A stretch of DNA of 64,000 nucleotides from Trichobilharzia szidati (Eukaryota > Platyhelminthes > Trematoda > Strigeidida > Schistosomatidae): positions 24,268,436 to 24,332,435 of the forward strand of contig OX235275.1 of assembly GCA_944472155.2 (NCBI GenBank), written 5' to 3'. The translations under genes and the position numbers were made by a program. The notes under the pieces are model-generated. The model was not told where the DNA came from and searched no databases. It saw only the letters and a program-made list of their open reading frames with translations. Below, piece after piece: positions 21,205 through 32,324 of the stretch; the first letter of the stretch is position 1; the number at the start of each line of letters is the position of its first letter.

Positions 21205-22690
21205 CTGGATGGCTGACTGACTGACTGGTTTCAACATAGAACTTTGCACCGATGTGCAGCAGTTCAAGTCGCCACACTCCCTCCACTTAGCACATAAAGC
21301 AAGAGAAGAAAGTAGAAAGAAATGCAAAATAGAGGCAGTAAACAGAGATATGAGGTAAAAAATAGTAATATCGAAGAACAATATAGTTTTATTGGGTATT
21401 ATAAGTCACAAGGAGTGGATGCATCTGCGTCATCAGTGAGAACGATGGGTTTGGGCCATATCATCAATTGTCTTCAGCCTTCATTGGTGTTTACCATCCC
21501 GAGGACCCCGACCAGTCAGGAAGTCTATACCGTCTTACGTGGCTGCCTTAAACTAACTGTTTTGGATTTCATTGGCTGATGAAGCCATGTCTTGGTTTGA
21601 GCACCACTGGCTTTCTCTTTTCCAACCTGACCCTATGTCAGCTAACATTGCCAAGGAAGGTGATCAATAGCTAGACATGCATGTGTAACACATGTCCTAA
21701 CCATCCTAGTCGATATAACTTCATAGCCTCGTCTATTGATTTCCCCTCCCTCCATACCTAACACTCGACTGATGCCTAACCTCATTATTGCTTATCCTGT
21801 TATACCACTTCACACGGGAGATAGAACGCAGGCACCTATGATCAAAGACAGCTAGTTAGACTAGTTTTTCATGTCCTCCACTCTCAATGGCCAGGTTTCA
21901 CAACCGTAAAGGAGGACAGACCGAACTGATGAGCAGTCCATTCGCCATTTGGTCGATAGCCGGATATCACGTCTGTGCCAGAGACAGAGTAAACTGACAT
22001 ATGCGAAACTAGCCTTCTGTATCTGTGCTGAGATTTCGTCAGCGATCAATCCACTGGTGTTGGCTGATGCAACTTCCCAAATAAGTGATGCGGTCAACGT
22101 GCTCTAACACTTCACTCCCTATTTCTAAGCTAGGAGTCAGTGTAGTCCAGTCCTATAACATCATCTTACATTTGGCAGGAGCGAATCGCATGTCAAACAT
22201 TCGTATACCGCAGCTCAAGGTGTTCAGAAGACTCTGCATTTTGTCAGAGTCCTCACCTAGGACTATATCATCCGCATATTCTAAGTCAACGAGATTATTC
22301 CCTGGTAATTAACCAATCCCTGAGTTGCTGAAGTCAGTTAGGAATTATTCCGTTAGTACATCAATGATGAAATTGAATAGAAATGGGGATAATGGGCATC
22401 CCTGAAGGACACCATTAGTTGTCACCACTTCAGATGAAAATTCGCCGTAAGCTCTCACCTGTCTGACTGCATGAGTTCGAGTAGAGTGAGTGCCTTGATC
22501 AGTGCAATGTATTTTCTCGACATTCCCTCAACAGCCAAACATCGCCACCTCCTGGTCAAGAAATATAACGATTGTTCGACGCCGATGGTAAGTATGCCTA
22601 TGTTCCAGAATCTGTTGAAGGATGGGTGAAGATATGATCAACACACCCTGTTCCTGGTCTAAAGCCTGCATTTACTAATCGAATGGATAC
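21205..22690 (-). mobile_element. RTE-B LINE, degraded antisense copy
   Basis: Starts with complementary (CAGT)n and the 3' hairpin (GCACCGATGTGC), then C-terminal domain (21500-22100), RT active-site region (about 22250-22480) and the NAGFRPGTGCVDHIFT motif near 22640. Several frameshifts. Confidence 0.8.
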
Positions 22691-22764
22691 CAACACTGAT
22701 TTTAGGATTGACTTCTCACCAGACCAAAAGTTTTCTGGACTTATAATATAAGGATGATATTTCC

Positions 22765-23640
22765 AGCCTAGATAAAGCACAGAGTTTTCTGAACACTTTA
22801 GGCAGAAATCTTCGAACGTTTGACATGCTAGCGATTCGCTCCTGTTAAATATAAAATGATAAGGCAGGACTAGTTTGCACTGACTCCTAGTGGAACATCT
22901 GAAGCGCGTGGCTATGTTTGACCACAGATATTTGCGTTCTACCCCCCCCCATGTTAAGCGGTATCACATGGTGAGTAATATTGAGGTTAGGCATACAGTG
23001 TTAACTAAGGAAGGTATGTTAATCGGTCAGATTGTGAAGGTGAATCGATTGATACGGCTAGAACATGTGTTACTGATTGGAACCCGCATAAGATATTATA
23101 TATCATCCTTTCTCATGCAGTACAGTATCTTATACAGTCACAGGTCAGCAGCCTTTGTCTTTTGATATTTGATTGGCTCAGTGAATCGGCGTATTAGCGC
23201 ACCAGTCTAGTTCATTATATCACTATAACAATCACCGGCACAGACATAACAAAGTGCCGACGAGGTTTATTCAGTTCAGTGTAGTTATAACAGTTACTTA
23301 CGCATGTCAAGCCACTGACTGACTTCTCCGATAAACAATGTTGACTAATATAGATAGGAAAAGCGTTAGAGGTGACCAAGCCAAAGTTAAGTATCAGTCC
23401 AACAAGTTTTTGACAGTTACTTTGAGCCACATATACAGGTGTAGGTTGCCTAGTTGGAGTCCGAGGAATGCTAGGAACTAATGGGGCTTGACACTGTTAA
23501 TGATTTGATTCAAAATCATTGTCAATGGCCCAGATACTTTCACTCTTTGTAACTTCTCATATCCGCTAGAACGTCATGTTTTTTTACCCCTCAACACTTC
23601 TAATTATTAAACTGCTTTGTCTATATTTGACTACCACAGT
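22765..23640 (+). mobile_element. RTE-B LINE fragment, interrupted
   Basis: Plus-strand RTE-B (22765-23110: FDHRYLRSTPPHVKRYHMVS then EVRHTVLTKEG), about 330 unassigned bases (23111-23440), then the RTE-B end (23440-23640, GCCTAGTTGGAGTCCGAGGA). A poly-C run lies at 22942-22950. Confidence 0.65.
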
Positions 23641-23812
23641 TTGGCGAACTTTCTGTGCTAAGCTTTTTATTGAGGCTTTGTAGGTGTTCCGCAATCTTAC
23701 TACACACACATATATATACATACACTCTAGGAGAGTCCAGGGAAGGATTGAGTCCCAAGCCTAACTCCCTCTCTCCTCTACAAACTGACGTGCACACAAC
23801 ATCCTTATATTA

Positions 23813-25402
23813 GACAAAGCAATAAGAAGATGAAATTTGTTCGAATCGTGTATTGTTGTACTTGCGAAACACATTTCGAACAATTTGATCAAACACACGG
23901 ACTTGTCATAGGAATGTATATATATATGAAATTAATAAAGAGTTAAGAGGTGAGAAAATAGACTAACTAGGTCAAGTTAAAAGGCCGCCATATTGAAGGT
24001 CAAAATAACAATGAAGATCAGTCACTAAACCAGATAACAGAGGTAATAGTACATCTACCCTGGCTGGTATCAGAACAAAGTTTGACAAGGAAGGTAGGTT
24101 TAGTGTGATGACGAATTGTTGATTTGATCATATAAAGATGACTTCAACTTCCTAATTGCCAACTAGTGCTTCCACAAACTTTAGGATATGCTCTCCACCG
24201 AACAAGTTTTACAGATAGGTTTAAAAGATTTGTGTAAACATCAATTTTATGTCCTGCATCCTCTGTAATATGTTTTGCAATAGAAGAGCTAGGCCTCCTG
24301 TTCTCACCATTAATTAATGGGTTCAGGGGCTTCTATTCACTTCTGAAGCCATTTAGTAATATGCTCTGAAGCCAGGTCCTACTTGCAGAGATCGATGAGT
24401 CCTCCATATGTATGTGTGGCCTCAGTAAGGTGCCTCTTCAGTAGAGTATAACGAATATTCACTGAAGACACACTTGATGAAGAAGAAAGAAAGTTGACAC
24501 AACCTCTGGTTGATAACAACTATCCAGACAAGTTCATCAGGAGATATAAAGTGGTCAGAACACCAAGACCCACTCTCCAACTAGCCCCTAAGAAAGACGT
24601 GTACATCAAGCTACCCTATATGGGGCATCATAGCAGCTTGATAACTAGACAAAGACTGAACGCTGCTGTCAAAAAGACTTTTTATGCAGCTAACATCATA
24701 ATAATTGAGAATGTGAAGCCCATATATCTATCTAAGCCCTTCGAAGATGAGGAAAATGATGTCACATCCCACTGTATTTACCAATTTGAATGTTCGTTTG
24801 GACACATATATTTTGGGAGGACTCATCGATCTCTGCAAGTAAGGCCTTCAGAGCATATTCGTAAATGGCTCCAGAAACAAATGGAATCTTCAGAACCCAT
24901 TAATGGTGAGAACAGAAGACCTAGTTCCTCTCTTGAGAAACATATTATAGAAACAGGACATAAAATTGACGTCAACACATCTTTCAAACCTATCTATAGA
25001 ACGTGTTTGATGGAGGGGGTATCCTTAAGTTTTTTGTGGAAGCCCTAGCTGGCAATTAGAAAGTTTAAACCACCTTTATGCGTTCAAATCAACAACTTGT
25101 CATCACAATGAACCACCTTCCTTGGCAAAATTTGTTTTGAGAGCAGCTAGGGTAGATGTACTATTACCTTTGTTATTTGGTTTAGTGACTGATCCTCCTT
25201 GTTATTTCGATCTTCAATATGGCGGCCTTTTAACTTGATGTAGGTAGTCTATTTTCTCACCTCTTAACTCTTTATTAATTTCTTCTGTACACATTCCTAT
25301 GACAAGTCCGTGTGTCTGATCAAATTGTTCGAAATGTGTTTCACAAATACAACACTACACGATTCAGACAAAACTGCGTCTTCTTATTGCTTTGTCTAAA
25401 TT
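23813..25402. mobile_element. Penelope-like element, large fold-back
   Basis: About 600-bp inverted arms: 23813-24420 is the complement of 24800-25402. End string AGACAAAGCAATAAGAAGA at left answers TCTTCTTATTGCTTTGTCT at right; GCGGCCTTTTAACTTGA and CATTAATTAATGGGTTC likewise. The right half carries the GIY-YIG frame. A partial inverted copy attached to a sense copy is a known PLE insertion form. Confidence 0.85.
24494..25048 (+). pseudogene. PLE C-terminal GIY-YIG endonuclease fragment
   Basis: Open for 184 codons. Order: LPYMGHHSSLITRQ (palm-to-linker region), AVKKTFYAANI, then CIYQFECSFGHIYFGRTHRS. That last string is the GIY-YIG core with CIYQF/IYFGRT in place of the usual VY…YIGQT, its two-Cys linker reduced to one Cys. 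Then RPSEHI and a later SSLEKHIIETGH (the H…H motif). The RT domain is absent. The frame ends early compared with the PKPT-type tail seen elsewhere. Confidence 0.75.
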
Positions 25403-26558
25403 CATAAAGGGAAAATTCAGTTGTAACAATTAGCACTTATATCTAATGTACTGTACTGCACTGCGTTGTCTCTTCACTTCTCTCCCCCTCCCCTGCTGCT
25501 CCACTAGAACAAAAGACAAAACATACGCTTCAGGACAAAACCGGAGAACAAAACATTTTTTTGTTTGTCAAAAATTAACTCAATAATAATAATGATAATC
25601 ATAAAGCACTTGTTGTTGTTGTTGTGTTTTTTTTCTTTATAAACAAAAGTGAAAACCAAAATAAAAGGAGAAAAAGATAAACTACTACTCAGTGCATATT
25701 ATCAGTAGTAACGCGTAGTATACCATGCTCATTATTACATCATTATCATTATTATTATTATTGTGATTAGGATTCTTTCATGAACAAAGCAAGAATGAGG
25801 AGTTGTGCTTACGTCGGGGAACTAGAAGAAGAAGAAGTAGGAGAATAAGACGAGGAGATCCAACAGACAGGAGAATGTGGGAGAGTAGGAGAAGGGATAC
25901 ACTGACAGGAGGGCAGTCACCAACACACACACCAAAGTAAGAAAGACTAACTAACCAACTAATTAATTAATTAACTAATAACCACAAAAGAAGTTAGGAA
26001 AAAGTCCCCAAGAAGTCAAACAACAAAAAAACAACCGAAATGATAAAACGCAGTGAAACCTCAGAGGATGATCTCATGAAGATCCGTAGAAATGACACGC
26101 ACATCCACACACTCACACACACACAAGAAGACAGACAAACACGTGTGTCTTTAAGAGTAGAACAAGAAAACTACCAAATAATAATCACAATAATTGATAA
26201 TCAGAGTCGTCAATAATCACACCCTAATACGGAGTTAAAGGCAGAGCGCGCCTTCAGTGTTCACCTATGAGAAATTTTTCAAACATTCAATATAGACAGA
26301 TAGATAGATAGATAGATATAGAAGAGTAGGCTGAGGAAGGCCAGTAGACGGGAGATTTCAAAAGGACAATGAAATAGGAAAAGCTAAAAGAAGAGATGTC
26401 TCAACAACAAAGTTAACACACTGTTCAAATTAGTTAGTATATAAGTAGTAGAGTAATGAATGGTAGAAGAACTTGATCACTCTTTTGTGTAATGTGAAAA
26501 GTATATCTGTTTAATTGTCGCTCTCTCTCGCGCACGCGCTCATTCTCTCATATATATC
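25403..26558 (-). other. SEC24: probable SEC24 3' UTR and downstream low-repeat sequence
   Basis: Directly downstream of the SEC24 stop on the minus strand, and the longest block without recognisable transposons. Contains GAAGAAGAAGAAG, CACACACA and GATA simple repeats (26100-26320). ATTAAA (complement of 26511-26516) lies about 45 bases after the stop and is a possible poly(A) signal. No alternative reading frame. Confidence 0.5.
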
Positions 26559-26699
26559 TCAACGTAATAGACCAGAAACTTCTTTGTGTATATGACATAA
26601 ATATTCTGTATAAGAGATTGAATTACTGCTACAACGATCCTCGACCATAAAACGACGAAACCATAATTCACTTTTATCTCCAGGACGTACAACTAATAA
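26559..26699 (-). CDS. SEC24: SEC24 homologue, terminal coding exon
   Basis: Minus-strand exon of 46 codons plus stop TGA (26559-26561). Acceptor TTTCTAG before 26699, phase 0. The peptide begins LLVVRPGDKSELWFRRFMVE and ends YTEYLCHIHKEVSGLLR. This is the conserved Sec24C/D C-terminus: the VVKQRE..MVFR.FLVEDK stretch, then SYVDFLC..HKEI..LL. Sec24 forms the inner COPII coat with Sec23 and binds ER export signals of cargo; this end belongs to the gelsolin-like domain. The position and terminal stop fix the 3' end of the gene. Confidence 0.9.
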   Translation of the reverse strand, partial: LLVVRPGDKSELWFRRFMVEDRCSSNSISYTEYLCHIHKEVSGLLR

Positions 26700-26904
26700 C
26701 TAGAAATTACAAAATAGAAAAAAAACAAGAAAAATAAAACACTACGCAAAACCAAAAAGAGAACAATACACTTCAGTACCAAAGGAAAACTATGGTATAT
26801 GAACTTGAACTTCATTCAAAGGAAGATATAGGCAGCAGATATCCAAAAGTGGAGAATTTCCAGTTCCCCGAAAGCGGAGACCTCTCCTGCAATAGTAACT
26901 CTTT

Positions 26905-27170
26905 ATTTTTGGTTATTCCTTTACGTTCCCCACAAGGAACACAGCGAGGGCTTCAAGCTAGAGGCTTGCAGTTTCGACAGCAGTGGTGATTATTTTTACG
27001 GCAAAAGGGGTTGCTAACCTCATACCAAACCTTCCCTTTTTATCAGTCGTATTACTACTGACTTAGTGAGGTAAAGGAGTGCGTTGGTCAGTCGGGGATC
27101 GAATCTCGGACGACGTGTGGTGTGATCGGCGAGCATTCTACTGCTGTGCCACCGACGCACCTCTGGTAAC
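26905..27170 (-). repeat. SINE T1 (tRNA head plus RTE-A ends)
   Basis: Minus strand order: TGCGTCGGTGGCACAGCAGT (A-box), GAGATTCGATCCCC (B-box), spacer, ATGAGGTTAGCAACCCC (RTE-A 5'-UTR-like), then CTTGAAGCCCTCGCTGTGTT, CCTTGTGGGGAACG (RTE-A 3' hairpin-like) and an A-rich end. First intron upstream of the SEC24 terminal exon. Confidence 0.75.
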
Positions 27171-27464
27171 TCTAAAAGTGTTACTCACTAACCGTCCACC
27201 GTGCCTAACCAATGTGAAGGACAAACTTCCGCATATGACCACTCCAATGTGTATATACATATATATGCATCAGTTCATATGCTCATGTGGTCGTTCTATA
27301 CACACACATAGCCTTTTAAAACGAGGTTCCTGAACACTAACACTAACCAGTATAATTACAAAAACACAAATGCACTGGTTCAATCAGAAGGCCTTCATAA
27401 TTGAACACACCTCGTCAACAACTATCAGAGCATATCAACGGACAGTTATTTATTTATTTATTTA
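27171..27464. other. no recognisable gene
   Basis: SEC24 intron. Short PLE-like string YMHQFICSCG near 27265 and a (TTTA)n run at 27447-27470. Nothing else seen. Confidence 0.5.
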
Positions 27465-27640
27465 TTTATTTTTTATTATAGCTTGATTCCATACCGTATT
27501 TTTGGTACAAGTATTGAATTTTCAACAGGTGATATCGGTAGCCCAAATCTTGCAGGCCGAACAATTTATATATCAGGTGTGAGTCGTCAGGGGATCGAAC
27601 CCTTGAGCGCTGTGCCAGCGACGCGTCCGTCGACTATAGA
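27465..27640 (-). repeat. SINE T2 copy
   Basis: Same body as 4834-5034 (complement of GCTTGATTCCATACCG and GATATCGGTAGCCCAAATC) and tRNA-like head (GGTTCGATCCCC). Sits beside a (TTTA)n run. Confidence 0.75.
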
Positions 27641-27861
27641 GAGTCATTTACAAAGTAAACAAAAATCTACAAAAAGGTTGTGTGTATTTCCGACTTTACT
27701 GCAGAAATCCTCACTACATACACATCAAAAAGCCAGAGTTATGCGTTCACAAAAGAAACTAGTCGAATGTCTACATTAACTATGGATCCAGTTCGGTTTG
27801 ATCCCTTGGTTTCGTTGTGTGTTTTTATTCCACTCATTATAGAAGAAACTATTATTTTTAA

Positions 27862-28165
27862 GAGTTGATCACGGATTGATATCAGTTAGAGAACCATTGA
27901 AAACTAGCAGGGAGTACTGGACAGCAGTTTCCTCCATCCAAGTTTGGGAATCATCAGCAGTACGCACCCACTGCAACGCGGTGCGAACCCCAGGACCTTC
28001 CGGCTACAAAGCAAGCTTGTTGACCACCATTTAGCTACTGGAACCTGATTCAATGACCAGTCCAGGAATTCTAACTTCTACCAATTCGTGGTTTAGCGCG
28101 ACTGGCACCAACCAATGTCATCGGTGGAAAATCCATCCTCACACTTGACTGGTTGGATGGACCTC
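27862..28165 (-). repeat. hSINE, left arm of inverted pair
   Basis: Same start (GAGTTGATCACGGATTGATA) and layout as the pair at 16697. Head contains AGGTCCTGGGGTTCGCACC on the minus strand. Confidence 0.8.
27914..27963 (-). ncRNA. hammerhead ribozyme remnant
   Basis: Of the copies examined this one best keeps the first core strand, CTGATGA (complement of 27951-27957), and stem I GTACTG/CAGTAC. Four extra bases (GGAG) sit between the stem II strand and GAAAC, so folding and cleavage are doubtful. Confidence 0.6.
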
Positions 28166-28445
28166 ACTGGTCACGAATTGGTAGAAGTTAGAATTCATGC
28201 ACTGGCCATTGAATCAGGTGCTGCCAGTGGCTGGCTAATGGTATACGAGCCAGCTTGCCTTGTAACCGGAATATCCTAGGTCAGAACCCCGGTGCAGCGG
28301 GTGCGTAATGCCGATGATACCCAAACTAGGCTCACTTAACAGCTGTCTGCCCAGTACTCCCTGCTAGTTTTCAATGGTTCTCTAACTGATTTCAATCCGT
28401 GGTCAAACTCGTAAAAACAGATCTAATCCTTATAAACCAACTATT
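28166..28445 (+). repeat. hSINE, right arm of inverted pair
   Basis: Complement of the left arm, ending TCTAATCCTTATAAACCAAC exactly as the 17-kb pair does, so both pairs derive from one composite unit. Hammerhead core CCGATGA, inactive by sequence. Confidence 0.8.
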
Positions 28446-28869
28446 GAAAATATTATTATCTTAAGTTTTTTTTCCATATTCATCCCACTCACAACTGTAT
28501 TCGTGAGAGAGAAAAAACTTTTCTAATTCTGTGTAATTTTCTTTCTAAGCCCTTTTAAATCTGATATATTCACACCAATAAACTTTCATATCAAGTTGAA
28601 AATTATTACCACCTTTAATCTCCCCAGTTACTAAGTGGAATTAAATAAGTAATAATTGTATCTATGTAAGCAGCTTATGCATATAAATGCGATTGTACAG
28701 CTGGTTTTAGGAATGAAATCACCGGAAAGGTAGATATTAGTTTGCTGAACTTCTTCCTCTTCTTGTTCTTTTCCTCTCTAATGTCCTGATGAGTGTTTTC
28801 GACGATTTGGAAAGAAAAATTAATGTTATTAATTTAGAAAAATACTAAAAAAATAATGAAGAGCGCTTG

Positions 28870-29150
28870 ACAGAACTAAATCATCCTACTTGACGACTTC
28901 TCAGGAGCAACAGTTCACACCCGCAAACATAACCAGGATTCGAAAGCAACCGGATCTTCACGTTGCGAAGAGGTTAAGCCATTTAGGCTAGAAATCAACG
29001 ACAAATGAGTTCTAACTTCTGGTAATTCATGATATGGCGTTACCATAGATCAATTCAATAGATGAGCAACTGCTTCACCTTGGCATGGTAGATCCCACAG
29101 GCCACAACTTGTCAATAAACCTTCAAGACATTCCACCATGTAGCCAGCAA
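28870..29150 (-). repeat. hSINE, diverged, left arm
   Basis: Minus-oriented; the complement carries ATCCGGTTGCTTTCGAATCC at the head and CCAAGGTGAAGCAG. Paired with 29160-29345 in inverted orientation. Confidence 0.55.
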
Positions 29151-29159
29151 TGAGGTAAA

Positions 29160-29345
29160 GGTTGATGTTTAGATTATTGATTTTTTTAGGGATTTGGTTG
29201 AACAGTTAACGAGGTTGATCCTAAGGTCTATGGAGTTCGTCCCATTTTAGGTGGTGGATGGTCACTGCTGAGGAGCCCTAAATTACCGCGAAACGGTTGT
29301 CCAGTGTTCCCTAGTTTCCAATATTTCTCTAACTGATGTTGGTTT
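29160..29345 (+). repeat. hSINE, diverged, right arm
   Basis: Plus-oriented. Hammerhead region CACTGCTGAGGAGCCC … GCGAAACGGTTGTCCAGTG keeps CUGAGGA, GAAAC and GTC, but stem II hardly pairs. Confidence 0.6.
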
Positions 29346-29399
29346 GTTATACAATCCACAATAAAATAATCGTAAAACAGTATTCATTGAATTTCGGTA

Positions 29400-29690
29400 C
29401 AACTCAACTCTTATTCCTCGAAAACCAGCAACCCGGAACACGTAACTCCTATTCACTACCTTTACGCAGTGTAAAGGGTGCGGTCCTCACGAAAGTGAAA
29501 GGATGAATGCGAAAGTCTGGTGCTTACACAACGGACTGGTGGTGGCCCTGCTTGTCTATCTGGGAAAGAGAGCTGCAAAACCCTCATTCCAAACTAATAG
29601 CGTACAGAGGATCCAGGAAGTCACCTGAGACCACTAGTAGGCCCCAAATCAGTGCATAATAAACAGGTGATACTTTCTTCTGTTAGATAG
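29400..29690 (+). repeat. interspersed repeat R1
   Basis: Shares the order CACTACCTTTACGC.., TCTATCTGGGAAAGAGAGCT, AAAACCCTCATTCCAAAC with 32760-33150, 46680-47110 and 57930-58230. No coding capacity seen; class unknown. Confidence 0.5.
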
Positions 29691-29704
29691 TTAAAGTGTT
29701 TATT

Positions 29705-30010
29705 CAAACTATCCATCACAGTCCTACAGGAGGTTCATCGTGAGCCCGAGTAGCTTCGTGGTAACTTCTCTGACTCTACAGGTAACAACAGATGACCTGG
29801 AATTCGAATTTCGGAAAAGACATGATGAGTTCCTTGCAGATTACAGATACGTCTTGCTGACAACGAATACTGATATGCATGAAACCTACATCCGGTGCTT
29901 ACTGTCGATTGCCACCAGCAATCTAACAGAAAAAAGTATCACAGATTTATTATCTACTGAAACATCGGACCCATTAGTGAATGTCTATCAATATGGTGAG
30001 ATCTGATTGG
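29705..30010 (+). repeat. cSINE fragment
   Basis: GTCCTACAGGAGGTTCATCG and GTGAGCCCGAGTAGCTTCGT match the cSINE head, then the body GATTCGAATTTCGG…GACATGATGAG. The 88-codon frame across it is accidental. Confidence 0.6.
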
Positions 30011-30389
30011 TTGACTATCTGACTGATGTGTGGGCGTCTATCAGTGTGATGAAACTTGATTGGTTGGTTCACCTAAGACAAATCAATATTTACAATTTAA
30101 ATACTGACTGACAGACTACTGGCCTAATTTGCAGTTACAAAGTCCACACAGATTCACAGATGATTCACCTCTGTCAACTTCATATTTTTCCCGATTCGCT
30201 CTTGTTTATAAATACGCAGCATCCAAGTGGTCACAAATGGTTGTATTCAGAGAAAAATACAGAGGAAGTACAAGATGGCTGTGTAGTTGACAGAGACGAT
30301 TATTTAGTTTTAATAGTTGTTCGAATGCCTATCGCCTGCCTCAGCTGTGTGCAGTAGACGAATACGAAGTCTATTGGGAAGATTCGGTG

Positions 30390-30960
30390 TGATACGATGA
30401 ATTACTTTGAAGGCTCTCGTTTTCTCCACTACATGACCACATATCAAAAGATCAGAGAAAAAGAACCTGAGACTCTGACTGCACGTAGGAAACCTCTATT
30501 TACTAAGTTACAACTTAATGGTGACTTGTCAAGTGAGACTTTTATTCCAAAGACTTTCAAGGAGTATACGAAGAACATTTTACGCAGCACACCTGTGTTT
30601 GTCATTCTCCAGCCGACGAATGATCGGGACGCAAACGATGGATAAGCTAGATAGGTTTGCTACATCTATGTGCGTTTATCAATTCAACTGCACCTGCGGT
30701 GACAGTTGTGTTTGGTGTACTTCTATACAGCTTAGCCAGCAAAGTGTTAGTGTACATCTCCCATCATGGTGGTTTGGCAAAGGACAGACAAAAACAATCC
30801 GTAGCTCAATTTTGTCACATTTAACTGAGAGTGGTCATGTAGTAGAGAAAACGAGAGCCTTCAGAGATGATTATTGTCAAAATGCAATATTATATACAAT
30901 GAGAGTGTCTGTATATGCACTCATTAAAAATAAAACAGTTTTGTAAGACTGACTGCAAAT
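30390..30960 (+). pseudogene. PLE C-terminal fragment, frameshifted
   Basis: Two overlapping frames. The first has YQKIREKEPETLTARRKPLF and FIPKTFKEYTKNILRSTPVF; the second has SMCVYQFNCTCGDS, a GIY-YIG start with its CxC pair, then SSILSHLTESGHVV. One frameshift near 30600-30640 separates them. Confidence 0.7.
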
Positions 30961-31029
30961 GAAATAGCTTAACTATTACATAAATTTACTTTTTTCAATC
31001 ATAAAATTTACCATACACAATATAAAAAG

Positions 31030-31215
31030 ACTCCAAGTTTGATCACGAATCAGTATCATTTAGAGGAGCATTAAAAACCAGGAAATATAGGGCAGAACTG
31101 TTTCGTCCTATTCCGGAACTCTTCAGCGACACCGACACGCGTCCATGTCACTACCGTTGGTAATCGAACCCTACACGCTTCACATTACGAAGTGAGTCCT
31201 TTAACCAATCATTAA
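31030..31215 (-). repeat. hSINE, left arm of inverted pair
   Basis: The complement keeps CTGAAGAG, a pairable stem II and GACGAAACAG, but the cleavage site TGTC has become TCTGC. Confidence 0.65.
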
Positions 31216-31380
31216 AACCAATGGGATGGTACACCAGGGAATCCTGAAGGTATTGGATTCAATCGCAAGCAAGGGTCATGGGTGTGCACACTCCTGAAGA
31301 TTCCAAAATTAGGATGAAGCAGCTCTGGATTTCCGAATGATTCTCTCTATCTCATATCAGTTCATAACCAAACTTGAAAC
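31216..31380 (+). repeat. hSINE, right arm of inverted pair
   Basis: Plus-oriented; CCTGAAGATTCCAAAATTAG and GATGAAGCAGCTCTGG are a degraded hammerhead; ends TATCAGTTCATAACCAAACT. Lies about 60 bp from a SEC24 exon. Confidence 0.6.
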
Positions 31381-31442
31381 CAATTATCGCATCCCTACAC
31401 AAACAAACTCTTGAAAACAAAAAAACACAGATTTCTACTTAC

Positions 31443-31535
31443 CCGAGAATAATGTAAATGGGTCTTACGAATAGTCCATACTACATACCATACATTACTT
31501 GACGTTTCATTATCATATGCATTCAAATCATAAAT
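31443..31535 (-). CDS. SEC24: SEC24 homologue, penultimate coding exon
   Basis: Exactly 31 codons, phase 0 at both ends. Acceptor ATTTTAG before 31535; donor CGG|GTAAGTAG below 31443. The peptide IYDLNAYDNETSSNVWYVVW continues TIRKTHLHYSR. It fills precisely the Sec24C/D interval between the FNVPS..H-type segment (previous exon) and the YMKLTVVKQ segment (next exon): DNP.S..VR..I..LR..R..Y. Conservation is modest here, as in the family generally, so the call rests mainly on position, phase and splice sites. Confidence 0.8.
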
Positions 31536-31944
31536 CTAAAATATATGAATATACACACCTGTAAATGTACATCATGTATTTTTTAAGCATTGAATTATGT
31601 TACTTATAACAGATTTGAGTAGTAAGAAACTTATAAATAAAATTTATTCCAAAAGTAATTGATGATAGACGCTCATAGGTGGCCATGTACCTCAGCAATC
31701 TAGTTGCTGAGGTTACACTCTTTATATGGGTCCATTTGAATTCTATCAATTTATTGTGTAGGAAACATTTCTAATGGGATATGATATAATTTCATAAAAT
31801 GTATATTATCGATACTGACCAATACTGATACAGTGTACCACAGATAAATTACCACAGTTGGTTACATCATTGTTTGTATGTATACAAATTCCACTGCTCA
31901 CGTGGAGCTAGTTACATGTTCTCTAACATTTCGGGAAAAAAAAT

Positions 31945-32265
31945 TACTCGAAGTTTCACCATGGACTGATATCGGTTAGAGAACCAGTTGAAAATCAGCA
32001 CTGGAGTACTGGACCGCTATTTCAGCAACCTAGTTTCGGACTCATCGTCAGTTAAGTACTCACGCGAGATTCAAAACCAGGACAACCGGATTACAATCCA
32101 GTCACTGAGACCTAACACAACTGCCAATCCATAAATACTAGCCAATGACAGCGAAGTACTTGTTCCCACTCCCGACCGGGTCACGACTTCTAATTAGAAC
32201 TCCAAGTAACTCCGTCCTCCTCTATAGCCAGTCATTAGCGAGCATTAAATTAATTTTCACGAGTT
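31945..32265 (-). repeat. hSINE copy, minus
   Basis: Complement: head GGTTTTGAATCTCGCGTGAG, hammerhead core altered to GACGATGAG, stem I GTACT..AGTAC retained. Confidence 0.7.
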
Positions 32266-32324
32266 TTTTGTACCGATTGGATTTATTTCAACCCTGCTAA
32301 TGAGTTTTATTTTTTTTTATTATT

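Noticed and set aside
29740..30006. 88-codon frame as a gene
   Set aside because: The DNA is a degenerate cSINE; the frame is accidental.
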